This document shows positions 63,012 to 64,000 of a DNA stretch of 64,000 nt, in pieces. Within the stretch, counting starts at the first letter, position 1. Every line of letters begins with the position of its first letter. The notes beneath the pieces were generated by a model. That model worked only from the letters and a program-made list of their open reading frames with translations. It was not told where the DNA came from and made no database searches. A program made the translations under genes and the position numbers. Source of the DNA: Nannobrachium achirus (Eukaryota; Chordata; Actinopteri; Myctophiformes; Myctophidae); the NCBI GenBank assembly GCA_963921795.1, contig OY997644.1:4181522-4245521 (forward strand). The letters are read 5' to 3'.

Positions 63012-63998
63012 CTATGACGTAGAGGAGGCAACTGCACCCAGAACCGAATGCGCTAGCGAAGAGGATTCGATATCCAGGTGATAGTAGGCTGCAAAGGTAG
63101 AAGGCGAAGACCAATTCGCCGACACACAAATCTCCTGAACGGAGACTCCCTTTGCCAGTGCCCACGAAGTAGCCACACCTCTAGTGCTATGGGCTTTAAG
63201 TGCCGCCGGCACTTCCACACCCGCACTAGAGTAAGCCAGCCTAATAGCATCCACAATCCACCTCGAAAGAGTGGGTCTAGACACCGGCTTTCTGACAAGA
63301 ACATTGCCCATTTCCACGAAGAGCTGAGAAGAAGCTCTAGAACCAGCAGTCCTGTCACAGTAGGCCTTCAATGCCCTGACAGGACAAAGGCAATTCAGCC
63401 GTTCATCCTCCACCGAGACAAACGGAGGAGGATGAAAAGCCAGAAGAACAACAGGCTCCTTAGGAACCACCATGTTCTTAGGAACAAACTTAAGATGAGG
63501 CTTGAGCAACACCTTGAGATCATTGTTCATAAACTGCATGCACTCCGCAGACACCGAGAGAGCTTGCAGGTCACCAACTCTTTTAGCCGTGGCCAAAGCC
63601 AGCAAAAGAGCCGTCTTGAAACTCAAAAGTTTCAAAGGCATCCCTACAAGCGGCTCAAAGGGAGCCCGACATAGGCCCCCTAGAACCACCTGCAGATCCC
63701 AAACTGGGAACAAAGACCTAGTCACCGGCCTCAAACGTTCAACTCCTTGCATGAACTTGATGACCTCCGGGACTTTAGAAGGTGCCTTGCCCGCCACCCC
63801 CAGGTGACAGGCATTAATAGCCGCCAAATACCCCCTAAGGGTAGAAAATGCAAGACCACTTCTCAAGCGGTCCTGCATAAATTCCAGAATTTCCTGGGCT
63901 GACGCCACATGGGCCACCACCGGTGGAACACGCGACTCACACCAGTCCTCAAAGGCATTCCACCTTCCATCATAAGACGCCCTCGTAGAAGGCGCCTT
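63012..63998 (-). CDS. DIRS tyrosine recombinase, partial at the N-terminus
   Basis: The frame is open from the window edge (KAPSTRASYDGRWNAFEDW) to the stop at 63012, about 328 codons; the first internal ATG-type start is at 63920. The core-binding region is followed by the catalytic domain with the expected residues: Arg in TAKRVGDLQAL, His-x-x-Arg in AHSTRGVATSWAL, and the nucleophile Tyr in FAAYYHLD. This pattern fits the DIRS recombinases that are common in fish. No stop or frameshift is seen here, so it could be intact. The rest of the element lies to the right. Confidence 0.85.
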   Translation of the reverse strand, partial: KAPSTRASYDGRWNAFEDWCESRVPPVVAHVASAQEILEFMQDRLRSGLAFSTLRGYLAAINACHLGVAGKAPSKVPEVIKFMQGVERLRPVTRSLFPVWDLQVVLGGLCRAPFEPLVGMPLKLLSFKTALLLALATAKRVGDLQALSVSAECMQFMNNDLKVLLKPHLKFVPKNMVVPKEPVVLLAFHPPPFVSVEDERLNCLCPVRALKAYCDRTAGSRASSQLFVEMGNVLVRKPVSRPTLSRWIVDAIRLAYSSAGVEVPAALKAHSTRGVATSWALAKGVSVQEICVSANWSSPSTFAAYYHLDIESSSLAHSVLGAVASSTS

Positions 63999-64000
63999 AG

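Larger units (their letters stand above)
62371..64000 (-). mobile_element. DIRS-type retrotransposon, 3' part, running off the window
   Basis: It comprises an inverted-repeat terminus (arms 62372-62427 and 62616-62671) and the tyrosine recombinase gene. Reverse transcriptase and RNase H would lie beyond the right edge. DIRS elements integrate by recombinase, so no target duplication is expected. The terminus directly abuts a short repeat of the exon-like sequence. Confidence 0.75.

Overview
This is a teleost fish nuclear genome fragment. The evidence is intron-bearing genes with GT-AG splice sites, fish-type repeats (DIRS and Penelope-like retroelements, L2-like LINEs, tRNA-derived SINEs), very long CA, GA, CTGT and TTCT arrays, and dense non-autonomous hAT elements, many with exact 8-bp target duplications. 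The species cannot be settled from the sequence. Nothing is bacterial: there are no operons, ribosome binding sites or CRISPR arrays.

Layout. 1-3.2 kb: old interspersed repeats and one hAT element. 3.5-10.6 kb, plus strand: a 14-exon gene for a secreted or type I membrane protein with a C-terminal ZP domain, a furin site and a transmembrane tail. 11-16.4 kb: repeats, a hAT inserted in a LINE tail, and a composite of an exon-like fragment, Penelope-like reverse transcriptase and LINE endonuclease. 16.8-27.4 kb, minus strand: five exons of a class II PAQR (membrane progestin receptor gamma/delta type) gene, apparently lacking the two exons that carry the zinc-ligand motifs. 27.9-35.5 kb, plus strand: a TATA promoter, duplicated untranslated exons, a lone protogenin-like fibronectin III exon and a four-exon C-terminal copy of a teleost SAMD3-like family gene. 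35.6-43 kb: nested hAT, MULE-like and piggyBac-like elements and SINEs. 43.1-48.7 kb: an intact LTR retroelement with two 499-bp LTRs in which I found no difference, a 5-bp target duplication, a short gag-like frame and no pol. 48.8-62 kb: more nested elements, an L2 fragment, a 79-bp perfect palindrome, and an inverted second copy of the composite. 62.4 kb to the end: a DIRS retrotransposon on the minus strand with its tyrosine recombinase, running off the window.

The most striking signal is a short palindromic core, two arms that each read roughly GATCTACAAGC-TCACAACGC. I find it at about 37 places in this one window, inside at least eight unrelated hAT families, in introns, and twice in a reading frame of the LTR element. 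Complete copies sit at the apex of a host inverted repeat whose sequence differs between hosts. Several copies are stuttered or half-deleted. This looks like a mobile hairpin, or a hairpin repeatedly exchanged between elements, rather than a normal part of any one transposon.
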